Assembly: GCA_035315065.1 (NCBI GenBank)
Contig: DATFYM010000125.1
Coordinates: 16,253 to 80,252, forward strand
Length of the DNA stretch: 64,000 nucleotides
Source: DATFYM01 sp035315065
Lineage (GTDB): Bacteria > Acidobacteriota > Terriglobia > UBA7540
Direction: 5' to 3'
Position 1 is the first letter of the stretch; every line of letters begins with the position of its first letter. This document shows positions 51,942 to 60,629 of this stretch, one piece after another. A program made the translations under genes and the position numbers. The notes beneath the pieces are model-generated. The model saw only the letters and a program-made list of their open reading frames with translations, was not told the origin of the DNA and searched no databases.

Positions 51942-52517
51942 ATGGTTCATACACCAACAACGATCCAAGTAAGCTGGCTGGCGCTAAGGCTGTCGCTTGT
52001 GCTGACCTTCATCGGGCTTGCCTCTGCGGTTCCCGGGACCGGAATTAAGGGCGCAGGAACGGATCAGAAGACAGCGGCAGCCTCGCCGGCGAGCGATGCC
52101 AGCGCCGACGGTGACGAAATCAGGCACTTGATCGCGAAATACGCGCAATCGGTGGATGAAGCGGACGCCGCCCTCGCGTCGCAGATTTGGTCGGACTCGC
52201 CGGAGGTCTCCTTCATCCACCCTCTGGGCCATGAGCACGGCTTGGAGCAGATTGAGCAGAATGTCTACAAGCATCTGATGGGAGACACCTTCTCCGAGCG
52301 AAAACTGAGCATCCACGACATTTCCGCCCACGTGTACGGGGACACCGCCTGGGCGGAGTTCTATTGGGACTTCAACGCCAAGTTCAGGAAAGACGGCTCC
52401 CCCATCACGACCCACGGCAGAGAAACACAGGTGTATCGGAAGGAACAAGGGCGCTGGCGCTTGGTGCACGTCCACTACTCAGCGATGCCGGTCACGGAAG
52501 AACGAAAAGGTTTCTGA
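51942..52517 (+). CDS. Exported SnoaL/DUF4440-like (NTF2-fold) protein
   Basis: 191 residues with AGGAGGAG upstream. A hydrophobic N-terminus (LRLSLVLTFIGLASAVPG) predicts a signal peptide, then a linker and an NTF2-like domain of about 120 residues (IRHLIAKYAQSVDEADAALA, SFIHPLGHEHGLEQI, WRLVHVHYSAMPV). Such domains act as small enzymes or ligand-binding proteins; the role here is unknown. Confidence 0.78.
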   Translation: MVHTPTTIQVSWLALRLSLVLTFIGLASAVPGTGIKGAGTDQKTAAASPASDASADGDEIRHLIAKYAQSVDEADAALASQIWSDSPEVSFIHPLGHEHGLEQIEQNVYKHLMGDTFSERKLSIHDISAHVYGDTAWAEFYWDFNAKFRKDGSPITTHGRETQVYRKEQGRWRLVHVHYSAMPVTEERKGF

Positions 52518-52820
52518 CGGTGACACGAGGGATTATGCTGCTGCCGGGATCGGTCCTCTAAGAAGCAACTGGGTTGTTCCTGAGGCTTGATGCCAACAAA
52601 AATGTGATGCTCGTTACACCGACCTTCCCAAGCCCCTTCAGGGACGAAAGATAGTAGCAGCCCGGGACGTCAGAAGGTGTGAAAAGATGAACAAAGTCGC
52701 ACAGAGACGTTTGCAGTGCTTCCAGCGCAGAAACGTCCTTCTGTGGGGCGGCATGTGATAAAGTTATACAGTCCCTATTGCTTGCGGCCGGGAATCCAAA
52801 TTCGAGAGAAGGTTGAACGC
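52518..52820. other. Intergenic region upstream of the PpiC-TonB gene
   Basis: No gene and no heptamer array. A possible start for the next gene at 52716 is in frame but lacks an SD; the ATG at 52821 is preferred. Confidence 0.4.
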
Positions 52821-54263
52821 ATGAACGAAAGTAAGGTCCGAAAGACGAAGGTACTTTTGGGAGCAGCCCTAGTGGCCGGGCTTCTGGCCCTGGACGGCTA
52901 CGCACAGCAGGGCTCCGCGCCACCGGCAAGCCCCACGCCTAAGCCGGCGATTGCCGCGCCTAAACCCGCGACTCCCCCTCCGGCGCCCGCTAACCCAGAA
53001 CCTCCAGACAAAGTGGTGCTGAAGGTTGGCGACCGAAGTGTAACGGTTGGGGACTTAGACTATTTTGTGTCGTCACTTCCGCAGCAGAGCCAGCAGGCCG
53101 CCAAGTCGGCAGGAAAGCAGGCGCTGGGCGAGAATTACGCCACGGGACTGGCGCTGGAGCAGCAGGCGCTCGCCGATCATCTGGACCAGGACCCCGATTT
53201 CCAGAGACAGCTTGAGTTCACGCGCATGCAAGGCCTCGCCAAAGCGGAGGTCCAGAAGCTGTACGGTGAGATCACGGTGAGCCAGGATGAAATCAGCAAG
53301 TACTACGCCGCGCATCCCGACGAGTTTGAAACCGTGGAGGTGCGCCGGATCGTGGTCCGTTCCAAGCCGGGGAGCTCCAATCCGCCAGCCGCTGGCGGTG
53401 ATGCCGACGCAGTCAAGGCGCGCCTGGAGACGATCCGAAAAGAACTGGCGGCGGGCAAGGATCCGGCGGAGATTTCCAAGGAGTTCAAAGACGCAGGCGA
53501 AGGATTCATCGACTTGAAGACCCAGTCGGCGCGTATGGCGCAGCTCGGACCGGAGTGGCGCGACACGGTCTCCAAGATGAAGGAAGGCGAAGTCTCCGAG
53601 GCCCACACCGTGCCCGACGGTGCTGTCGCCTTGCAGGTGGTGAAGCGCAGCACTCTGGATCTTAAAGCAGCCAACAATGAAATCGACCAGAAGGTGAAAA
53701 ACGAACGCTTGCAGGCCAGGATCGAGGATCTGAAGAAAAAAGCGGTCGTGTGCATGGACGGCGCCTATTGTACTCCGGCGGGCACTGCGCCGCCGCCAAC
53801 TGTACCGAAGGCCGCCGTTGGCGGCGTTCCCGGTGGCGGGGCTTCTGCCGGAGTGATTGGTGGCATCATCGGCGGCGTCATTGGCGCCGCGGCCCCCCCG
53901 CCACCCCCTTATCCCAAGGCAGCGACTCCCAAGCGGATTCGTGTGGGCGGCACCGTGGAGCAGGCCAGACTGGTCTCCCAGACTAAGCCTGAGTATCCGC
54001 CCCTAGCGAAAACGGCCCGCATTCAGGGAACGGTGAAACTCGAGGCCGTTATCGACAAAGACGGAACGATCGAGGACCTGAAAGTGCTCAGCGGCCATCC
54101 GCTCCTGGTGGAGGCAGCCCTCGATGCGGTTCAACACTGGCGGTATCAACCAACGGTGCTCAACGGTGATCCCGTCGAAGTGGTGACCGAGGTTGATGTG
54201 AACTTCTCGTTCGATCAGCCGGCTCCCGCGCCGCCACCAGCGCCAACTACCGCAGCGAAGTAG
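52821..54263 (+). CDS. PpiC-type peptidyl-prolyl isomerase fused to a TonB C-terminal domain
   Basis: 480 residues from ATG 52821. An N-terminal signal anchor (VLLGAALVAGLLALDGYA) and a Pro/Ala linker are followed by a SurA-like chaperone region (about 65-160) with a parvulin-like domain (about 170-290, IRKELAAGKDPAEISKEFKD, KMKEGEVSEAHTVPDGAVAL). A Gly/Pro hinge (GGVPGGGASAGVIGGIIGGV) leads to a TonB C-terminal domain (about 375-460: QTKPEYPPLAKTARIQGTVK, VLSGHPLLVEAALDAVQHWR). The TonB half normally contacts outer-membrane receptors. The fusion suggests a periplasmic envelope role; which activities are retained is unknown. Confidence 0.84.
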   Translation: MNESKVRKTKVLLGAALVAGLLALDGYAQQGSAPPASPTPKPAIAAPKPATPPPAPANPEPPDKVVLKVGDRSVTVGDLDYFVSSLPQQSQQAAKSAGKQALGENYATGLALEQQALADHLDQDPDFQRQLEFTRMQGLAKAEVQKLYGEITVSQDEISKYYAAHPDEFETVEVRRIVVRSKPGSSNPPAAGGDADAVKARLETIRKELAAGKDPAEISKEFKDAGEGFIDLKTQSARMAQLGPEWRDTVSKMKEGEVSEAHTVPDGAVALQVVKRSTLDLKAANNEIDQKVKNERLQARIEDLKKKAVVCMDGAYCTPAGTAPPPTVPKAAVGGVPGGGASAGVIGGIIGGVIGAAAPPPPPYPKAATPKRIRVGGTVEQARLVSQTKPEYPPLAKTARIQGTVKLEAVIDKDGTIEDLKVLSGHPLLVEAALDAVQHWRYQPTVLNGDPVEVVTEVDVNFSFDQPAPAPPPAPTTAAK

Positions 54264-54569
54264 TGAGCTTCGAGTTCTTGTTTCGCGTTTCGAGCGTGGA
54301 GATTTCAACAAACCTGTTGAAAAAGGTGTGGAAAAAAGGGGTGACCATCGAAGTAAGCGCCGCTCCCAGCGAAAGTTCTGACGGATTGCACCATTCGTGC
54401 AGCATCGGGAAGAAATGATGAATTATGAATTATGAATGATGAACGAAGAGTCGGCAGACGACGGTACACAGGGTTGGTTCCGTAAATGCCGTATGCGGTG
54501 TACCCTCTACCAACGGGACTTCTTCTGCTCATCATTCATCATTCATAATATTCATAATTCATCATTCGC
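54264..54569. repeat. Intergenic region with GATGAAT-family heptamer hairpin (54409-54568)
   Basis: The left arm 54409-54450 (ATGATGAATTATGAATTATG) pairs with 54525-54567. The 54264-54408 part shows short inverted fragments only. The right arm ends 2 nt before the stop codon of the next gene. Confidence 0.85.
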
Positions 54570-54974
54570 TCAGATCTGATCCTGGGGCTTCCTCAGTTTC
54601 ACTTCGAATAGCGGGTTGTCGCGATCGACCTGGAATTCCTTGTTGGCACTCTGGTGGCGGTCGGCGGTGACCATCACGCGGATGGTGCCCTTGGGAATGT
54701 CGACGAAACGGTAGCGTCCCTGGGCATTGGTCTTGGCGCTGTAGCTGAGAATCTTGGGCGTCACGTGCACCTTGCGTCCCTGCTCTTCGAACTGCAAGGT
54801 GAGATGCGCTTGGTAAATCGGCTGGCCGGTCTCGGCGTCGGTAACCAGTATATTGACACTGGTCACTGGTACGTCCGCCGCCTTGAGCGACAACGAGCCG
54901 ACCGGCGTCAGCAGCACCAGGGCAGCGGCCATGATGGTGGTACGACGCCAGCGGGTTTGATGGTCTTGCAACAT
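54570..54974 (-). CDS. Exported carboxypeptidase-regulatory-like domain protein
   Basis: 134 residues from ATG 54974 with a signal sequence (IMAAALVLLTPVGSLSLKA). The rest is one Ig-like carboxypeptidase-regulatory domain (VNILVTDAETGQPIYQAHLT, KTNAQGRYRFVDIPKGTIRV). This module is common as an N-terminal plug of acidobacterial TonB-dependent receptors; here it stands alone. The longer upstream frame translates a hairpin. Confidence 0.82.
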   Translation of the reverse strand: MLQDHQTRWRRTTIMAAALVLLTPVGSLSLKAADVPVTSVNILVTDAETGQPIYQAHLTLQFEEQGRKVHVTPKILSYSAKTNAQGRYRFVDIPKGTIRVMVTADRHQSANKEFQVDRDNPLFEVKLRKPQDQI

Positions 54975-55098
54975 GATGATTCGCCTCTCGAGCGGCACCA
55001 GGATCGCTTGGCGCGGCGATTCCTCGGCACCCACCTGAGTCGGACGGAGCGAAGCGCCGACTTGCCGCCTAATCTCTATCATATCAGATGCGGCGCCG

Positions 55099-55178
55099 GA
55101 AATAGGGAACAGGGAACAGGGAACAGGGAACAAACCACAAGGGAAGGTTCTTCCTATTCCCTGTTCCCTATTCCCTGC
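55099..55178. repeat. Heptamer-repeat hairpin, GGGAACA family
   Basis: The left arm 55101-55132 holds four GGGAACA units. The right arm 55151-55177 is TTCCCTG/TTCCCTA. It ends one base before the GTG of the metB-like gene, leaving no room for an SD. Confidence 0.88.
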
Positions 55179-55179
55179 T

Positions 55180-56349
55180 GTGGACCAAATGGGATTCGCA
55201 ACCAAAGCAATTCACGCTGGACAGGAGCCTGACCCGACCACGGGCGCTATCATCGTGCCCATCTACCAGACGAGCACCTTTGTGCAGGAAGAGCTGGGCA
55301 AGCACAAGGGCTACGAATACGCGCGCACTGGGAACCCCACGCGGGTGGCGCTGGAACGCAACTTGGCAGCGCTCGAAGGCGGGGAACACGCCTTTGCCTT
55401 TGCGTCCGGCATGGCAGCGATCAACGTCCTGATGACCTTGCTCAAGTCCGGCGACCATGTGGTCGCGGGCCACAATCTCTACGGCGGCAGCTTCCGCCTG
55501 TTCGAGCGCGTGCTCAAGGATTTCGGGCTCAGTTTCAGCTACGTGAACACGGCGCGGATCGCCAGTCTGGAGGAAGACCTCGAGGAAGCCCTGCGCCCCA
55601 ACACGCGCCTGGTCTTCATCGAGACGCCCACCAACCCGGTGATGGAAATCACGGACATCGCCGCCGTGGCGCGCATCGTCCACCCTCGCGGCATCCCACT
55701 GGCGGTCGACAACACGTTCATGAGTCCCTACCTGCAGCGACCGCTCGATCTCGGCGCCGACGCGGTTGTCCATAGCACGACCAAGTATCTCAACGGGCAC
55801 AGCGACGGCGTGGGCGGCGCGGTGGTCCTGAAGGACGCCACGTTCGCCGACCGGCTGAAGTTCCTACAGAACGCCGCCGGCGCCGTGCTGGGTCCGATGG
55901 ATAGCTGGCTGGTGCTGCGAGGCGTCAAGACGCTGGCCATCCGCATGGAGCAGCACGATAAAAACGGGATGGCGGTGGCGCAGCACCTGGCCCGCCACCC
56001 GAAAGTGAAACAGGTCCACTACCCGGGCCTTACCAGCCATCCGCAGCACGAACTGGCCAAGCGGCAGATGCGCGGGTTCGGCGGCATGATCGCGTTCGAG
56101 ACCGGCTCGCTGGAGAACGCCAAGGCCGTCCTGAGATCGGTGCGGCTCTGCTCTCTCGCGGAGAGCCTGGGTGGCGTGGAGACGTTGATCTCGCACCCGG
56201 CTTCGATGACCCACGCCAGCGTTCCCCCAGAGGATCGCGAACGCATTGGTATCACCGACGGGCTGGTGCGCATTTCGGTGGGGATCGAGGACGTGGAGGA
56301 TATCCTCGGGGATCTGGATCAGGCGCTGGAGAAGATCAGTGGCGAGTGA
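55180..56349 (+). CDS. metB: Cys/Met metabolism PLP enzyme (cystathionine gamma-synthase/lyase-like)
   Basis: 389 residues from GTG 55180 (ATG 55189 also possible). Fold type I PLP enzyme of trans-sulfuration: IYQTSTFVQEELG, YEYARTGNPTRVALE, the PLP Lys in VVHSTTKYLNGHSD and the SLGGVETLISHPASMTH anchor. Family members include cystathionine gamma-synthase, gamma-lyase and methionine gamma-lyase, which sequence alone cannot separate here. The end I-S-G-E-stop is supplied by an AGTGGCG unit. Confidence 0.88.
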   Translation: MDQMGFATKAIHAGQEPDPTTGAIIVPIYQTSTFVQEELGKHKGYEYARTGNPTRVALERNLAALEGGEHAFAFASGMAAINVLMTLLKSGDHVVAGHNLYGGSFRLFERVLKDFGLSFSYVNTARIASLEEDLEEALRPNTRLVFIETPTNPVMEITDIAAVARIVHPRGIPLAVDNTFMSPYLQRPLDLGADAVVHSTTKYLNGHSDGVGGAVVLKDATFADRLKFLQNAAGAVLGPMDSWLVLRGVKTLAIRMEQHDKNGMAVAQHLARHPKVKQVHYPGLTSHPQHELAKRQMRGFGGMIAFETGSLENAKAVLRSVRLCSLAESLGGVETLISHPASMTHASVPPEDRERIGITDGLVRISVGIEDVEDILGDLDQALEKISGE

Positions 56350-56356
56350 CGACTCG

Positions 56357-56452
56357 AAGAATTGCCGATTGTCGATGCCTATTGAAAGCGCCGTGCGGCT
56401 TGCCGACTCTTTCTTCCAATCGTCAATCGTCAATCTGCAATCGGCAATTTCT
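56357..56452. repeat. Heptamer-repeat hairpin, GATTGAC family
   Basis: The left arm 56357-56384 pairs with 56415-56450. The loop GCGGCTTGCCGACTCTTTC closely matches that at 6187-6207, so loop and arms are inherited together. Confidence 0.87.
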
Positions 56453-56519
56453 TCGCGCTCCCAGGGCTTCCCGATGAGTTCCTAGGGCGACCGAGGACCG
56501 GTATCAACGAGAACGATTA

Positions 56520-56858
56520 TCAGCAACCAGGGGTTTCCGGCGACTTCACGGAGGCACCGATCCACGCGAGATACTCCTCCGACCCGTCAACAATCGGCAG
56601 ACAGATGACTTCCGGGGTCTTGTAACTGTGGAGCTTGCACACCGCGGCCTTCACTTCCGGGAACAGTTCTCGCGTGCTCTTGATGATCATCAGAACCTCC
56701 TGGTCGTGCGCGATCCTTCCTTCCCAGCGATAGAGTGATTGAACAGGCTGGGTGATGTTGACGCAAGCGGCGAGCTTGGCCTCAATGAGATGCTTGGCGA
56801 TCCTTTTGGCTTCAGCCAGCTTGCCGGCGGTTACCAGGATGACGACCTTATCGGTCAC
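56520..56858 (-). CDS. cutA: Divalent cation tolerance protein CutA1
   Basis: 112 residues from GTG 56858, preceded by GAGGAGG. The trimeric CutA fold is marked by VVILVTAGKLAEAKRIAKHL, AACVNITQPVQSLYRWEGRI and HSYKTPEVICLPI. Linked in various bacteria to divalent metal tolerance; molecular role not settled. Confidence 0.92.
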   Translation of the reverse strand: MTDKVVILVTAGKLAEAKRIAKHLIEAKLAACVNITQPVQSLYRWEGRIAHDQEVLMIIKSTRELFPEVKAAVCKLHSYKTPEVICLPIVDGSEEYLAWIGASVKSPETPGC

Positions 56859-57104
56859 GATGCCTCCTCGGGTTTGAGCTCACGTGGTAACCTAGGTGTT
56901 GAAAGGTTGCGGTGAGCTTGACTTCGAAGATACAATAGCTCCTGATGAGCCGCAATCTAATCCTTTTGGCGTTCCAGGAAGGCGCGGCATCATCGAGAGC
57001 AGCGTGGGATAGGCTGGCGATTTCAGTGAGCTTGCGGGTTGGGGATCGAGCCCTTGAGGTCGCCATCCGGCGACCGGTCGAAACAGGGTTACAGAGGAGG
57101 TCGG
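56859..57104. other. Divergent gap between cutA and ftsB
   Basis: No gene or heptamer hairpin. GAGGAGG sites occur on both strands at the ends, serving cutA (minus) and ftsB (plus). Confidence 0.4.
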
Positions 57105-57497
57105 ATGATCGCTAGCGAGAACAGGAACCGCCCCTACGACAGCGCCACCCCTTACCGCTATCGCGGCCTGGTACTGGCTCTGGTGCTCCTCTGCGTCGCG
57201 CTGGTGGTGAACGAGGTCTTCGGCGCCAAAGGGATCATTGCCCTGCGCGGGCAGAAGCGCGAGTTCGACGCGCTGCAACAGCAGATTCGCAAGCTTCAGC
57301 AAGACAACCAGGAATTACAGATTAGCAATCGGAAGCTTCAGGGCGACCCGGCGACGATCGAGAAAACCGCGCGAGAACAGCTTCACATGGCGCGGCCGAA
57401 CGAGCTGATCTATACCCTGCCGCCCAAGTCGGAGCCTTCCGGCACCACTACTGCCGCGCCTTCCAATCGACCACCAGCAAGCGACAGCCAGCAATGA
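57105..57497 (+). CDS. ftsB: FtsB/DivIC-like septum formation initiator
   Basis: 130 residues from ATG 57105 (GAGGAGG upstream); a longer frame is rejected. One TM segment near 21-38 (YRGLVLALVLLCVALVVNEV) is followed by a coiled coil (REFDALQQQIRKLQQDNQEL) and the DivIC-like segment DPATIEKTAREQLHMARPNE. Acts in the divisome with FtsL/FtsQ. The C-tail is Ser/Pro/Thr-rich. Confidence 0.9.
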   Translation: MIASENRNRPYDSATPYRYRGLVLALVLLCVALVVNEVFGAKGIIALRGQKREFDALQQQIRKLQQDNQELQISNRKLQGDPATIEKTAREQLHMARPNELIYTLPPKSEPSGTTTAAPSNRPPASDSQQ

Positions 57498-57528
57498 GCC
57501 CTTGCCGCTTAAGAGCGGCTACGGGTAG

Positions 57529-58308
57529 CTACCTCACCACGCCCTCGAGTGGGCTCGACGCCGAAGCATATAGCTTCTTGGCCATGCGGCCGGCAAGATA
57601 AGCCTGCCGTCCGGCGATGACGGCGTTCTTCATCGCTTCCGCCATCAGCACCGGATCCTGCGCCGCGGCGATGCCGGTGTTCATCAGCACCGCGTCCGCG
57701 CCCAACTCCATGGCGATGGCGGCGTCAGAGGCAACCCCGACGCCCGCGTCCACAATCAGGGGAACCGCCGTAACCATTTCGCGCAGGATGCGGATATTGG
57801 CGGGATTCTGAATGCCGAGCCCGGAGCCGATCGGCGCGCCCAGAGGCATCACTGCGGCGGCGCCGGCGTCGATGAGGCGGCGAGCGGAAATCAGATCGTC
57901 GTTGGTGTAGGGCATCACCACGAACCCCTCGCGCGCCAGCGTCTCAGTGGCCTTGAGCAGCTCGAAGTTGTCGGGAAACAGCGTCTTCTCGTCGCCAATC
58001 ACTTCCAGCTTCACCCAGTTCGAAAGCCCAACCTCCCGTGCCAGGCGCGCTGTGCGAATAGCGTCATCAGCGGTATAACACCCGGCCGTGTTAGGGAGGA
58101 TGAAATACCGGGTACGATCGATGTAGTCCAGCAGCGACTCCTTGCTGCGGTCGGTCAGGTTCACTCGCCGCACCGCTACGGTCACAATCTCCGCTCCCGA
58201 AGCAGCGTGGGCGCGAGCCATCTCCTGAAAGCTGCGATATTTTCCTGTACCAATAATCAGCCGCGAGCGAAACTCCCGGCCCGCAATTCGTAGAACATCA
58301 TTTTCCAT
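57529..58308 (-). CDS. thiG: Thiazole synthase
   Basis: ThiG makes the thiazole phosphate of thiamine from dehydroglycine, ThiS-thiocarboxylate and DXP. 259 residues from ATG 58308 (GGAGA site). Motifs: RLIIGTGKYRSFQEM, VAVRRVNLTDRSKESLLDYI, NTAGCYTADDAI, the catalytic Lys region VKLEVIGDEKTLFPD, and VPLIVDAGVGVASDAAIAME. No thiS gene was found in the 300 nt upstream. Confidence 0.95.
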   Translation of the reverse strand: MENDVLRIAGREFRSRLIIGTGKYRSFQEMARAHAASGAEIVTVAVRRVNLTDRSKESLLDYIDRTRYFILPNTAGCYTADDAIRTARLAREVGLSNWVKLEVIGDEKTLFPDNFELLKATETLAREGFVVMPYTNDDLISARRLIDAGAAAVMPLGAPIGSGLGIQNPANIRILREMVTAVPLIVDAGVGVASDAAIAMELGADAVLMNTGIAAAQDPVLMAEAMKNAVIAGRQAYLAGRMAKKLYASASSPLEGVVR

Positions 58309-58655
58309 GGGATTCTCCGTCTCCATTCTAGTACGCGACAAGCCCGTTGTCAGTAGTCCGTTGCCAGGAGTCTGTTGCCTCCGATCCCGACGCCGCCTAG
58401 CCGCCCCGGCTGACCACAGCGGACTACGGGCTACCGACCCTCCTCCTCCGGCATCTCGACGGCCGTAATCTGTCCGTCGAGTTGGCGCTCGATTCGGAGC
58501 GAGGGCTTGCCGGTCGTTATTGCTACATATCTAGCCTATGGATTGTTTTCAGCCCACCAGCGAAGTGGGGATTGCCGAGTGCAGATCGACGATTGTCGAT
58601 TGAAGAAGACGCAAGCCACTCCACTTTTCCAATCGGCAATCGTCAATCGGCAATT
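58309..58655. repeat. Intergenic region with heptamer hairpins
   Basis: A weak GTTGTCAGTAGTCCGTTGCC arm (58346-58380) faces GCGGACTACGGG (58420-58431). A clear GATTGAC hairpin pairs 58569-58602 with 58628-58656; its right arm ends at the ligase stop. The part at 58440-58555 contains no start-to-stop ORF of note. Confidence 0.8.
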
Positions 58656-60512
58656 CTAGGCCGACTGGGGCTGGGGTGCGTGGCGCTGGTAGACCTCCTC
58701 GATCAGGTCGCGATAGCGCTCGGCGACTACATGCCTTTTGACCTTCTGCGTAGGGGAAAGCTCGCCGGCCTCGATCGTGAACTCTCGCGCCAGCAGGCCG
58801 ATCTGGTGGATTCTCTCGTACTGGGGGAGCGGAGCCGTTGTGGCGTCCACTTGCTGCTGCATGAAAGTATGGATCCGTACGTCTCTGACCAGGCCATCGC
58901 GGTCTGCGCAAACGATTTCCATGGCGCGAGCGTAAGTTTCCAGCCTTTCGAAGTTGGGAACGACGAGGGCGCTCACAAAATGCCGCGCTTCTCCCAGCAC
59001 TACAATTTGTGCAACGTAGGGGTGGCCCTGAAAGAGGTTCTCGAGCTTCTCCGGCGAGATGTACTTTCCACCCGAAGTCTTGAACAGGTTCTTCTTGCGG
59101 CCGGTGATCATGAGAAAGCCATCGTCGTCGAACTTGCCGAGATCGCCGGAATGGAACCATCCATCGGCAAAGGCCCTCTGGTTTTCCCCGTCCAGACGAT
59201 AATAGCCCGGGGACACGTTCGCGCCCCGCACCAGGATCTCGCGGCCGTGCCGGTTCTCCTCGTCGACAGACTCCTCGCCCAGCTTGACTTCCACGCCCGG
59301 GAGAAGACGTCCGACGGTACCCAACCTCACGGCTCCCGGATAGTTCACGGCGATCACCGGAGACGTTTCCGTCAGCCCATATCCCTCGTACACCGGCACG
59401 CCCACCGCGTAGAAAAACTCGGCGATGTCGCGGGAAAGGGGCGCGGCTCCCGAAAAAACGAACTTCAGCCGTCCGCCGACGCCGGCCCGAATCTTCGAGC
59501 CTACCAAGGCATCAGCAACAGAGTGCTTCAGCCGTAGCCCGAGTGGAGGCGCTTTCCCTTCGATGACGTAGGGGAAATACTGGTAGCCGACCTTTAACGC
59601 CCAGTGGAAGAGCTTCTGTCTGGCCGGAGGGGCGTTCCGCGCTTTCTCCATGACTCGGTCGCGGATCTTCTCCAGCACGCGCGGGACCACTGCCAGCATG
59701 GTCGGCCGGACTTCCAGCATGTTCTGTGGCAGGGCGTCAAAGCTCTCCGGATAAGCAGTGGAGACACCAAACCACAGCACCGTATAGTCGAGCATGCGTT
59801 CGAAGATGTGGCTCAGCGGCAGCAAGCAGATGGAAACGTCATCCTTGCCCAGCTCTGACTTGTACAGCGCCTCGCACGAGCGAACGTTAGCCACGATGTT
59901 CGAGTGGAGCAGAACCACGCCCTTGGGCTCTCCCGTAGTGCCCGACGTGTAGATGATGCTGGCAATCTCCTCCGGCCGCACCTCGAGCGCCCGCTGCCGG
60001 AAGGGCTCCACCAAGTCCACCGGTCTCGTGAACCGGGCCAATTCATCTCCCACTAAGCGGTGCCACGAGAAGACGCCGGGCGCCGGTGAGTCGACCGGGT
60101 CCATGACGATGATGAACTGGAGATCAGGCAGATTGGGCCGGACGTGAGCGACCTTGCGGAGCTGCGCCGCGCTCGAAACCACAATGCCTTTGGAGCCGGA
60201 GTCGCGCAGGATGTACCCAATATCGTGTTCGAGCTGGGTGGAGTAGATGGGCACGTCGGCAGCGCCGAGGCCCAGGACCGCATAATCGGTCAGCGCCCAC
60301 TCGAGGCGGTTTTCACTCAGGATCGCTACCCGGTCGCCTCGCTGGACGCCCAGCCGCTCAAGCGCCGCCGCGAGCGCGGATACTTGCTGGAGCGCCTCGG
60401 CGGAGGAGACGGGCTGGTAGCGCCCGTCAATCTTGGTCAGAAACGCATCCGGCTTGGGCCGCTCGGAGAAGACCGTGATGAAGATTTGATTGATGGTCTC
60501 GTATGGTGCCAT
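58656..60512 (-). CDS. Long-chain acyl-CoA synthetase (AMP-forming)
   Basis: 618 residues. Activates fatty acids to acyl-CoA via acyl-AMP. ANL-superfamily motifs: IIYTSGTTGEPKGVVL (P-loop), YEGYGLTETSPVIAVNYPG, WFHSGDLGKFDDDGFLMITG and GRKKNLFKTSGGKYISPEKL with the catalytic Lys region. FadD15-like; fatty acid chain length is unknown. The stop codon abuts the hairpin arm. Confidence 0.92.
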   Translation of the reverse strand: MAPYETINQIFITVFSERPKPDAFLTKIDGRYQPVSSAEALQQVSALAAALERLGVQRGDRVAILSENRLEWALTDYAVLGLGAADVPIYSTQLEHDIGYILRDSGSKGIVVSSAAQLRKVAHVRPNLPDLQFIIVMDPVDSPAPGVFSWHRLVGDELARFTRPVDLVEPFRQRALEVRPEEIASIIYTSGTTGEPKGVVLLHSNIVANVRSCEALYKSELGKDDVSICLLPLSHIFERMLDYTVLWFGVSTAYPESFDALPQNMLEVRPTMLAVVPRVLEKIRDRVMEKARNAPPARQKLFHWALKVGYQYFPYVIEGKAPPLGLRLKHSVADALVGSKIRAGVGGRLKFVFSGAAPLSRDIAEFFYAVGVPVYEGYGLTETSPVIAVNYPGAVRLGTVGRLLPGVEVKLGEESVDEENRHGREILVRGANVSPGYYRLDGENQRAFADGWFHSGDLGKFDDDGFLMITGRKKNLFKTSGGKYISPEKLENLFQGHPYVAQIVVLGEARHFVSALVVPNFERLETYARAMEIVCADRDGLVRDVRIHTFMQQQVDATTAPLPQYERIHQIGLLAREFTIEAGELSPTQKVKRHVVAERYRDLIEEVYQRHAPQPQSA

Positions 60513-60515
60513 GGT

Positions 60516-60626
60516 ATCGAAAATCGAAAATCGAAAATCGAAACTCGAAATTTGAAGCTCGAAAATCGAGAGGCGGGAGACTCGGGCATCAGGGACGAGT
60601 TTCGAGTTTCGATTTTCGAGCTTCGG
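60516..60626. repeat. Heptamer-repeat hairpin, ATCGAAA family
   Basis: The left arm 60516-60570 holds eight units (ATCGAAA, CTCGAAA, TTTGAAG). The right arm 60596-60625 is TTTCGAGTTTCGATTTTCGA. The longest array in the window. Confidence 0.9.
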
Positions 60627-60629
60627 GCC

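Noticed and set aside
56859..57104. TTGACT followed by TACAAT as an ftsB promoter
   Set aside because: The spacing is only about 9 nt, too short for a sigma70 promoter.
58441..58545. Possible thiS gene upstream of thiG
   Set aside because: The minus-strand frame has no start codon and does not end in Gly-Gly.
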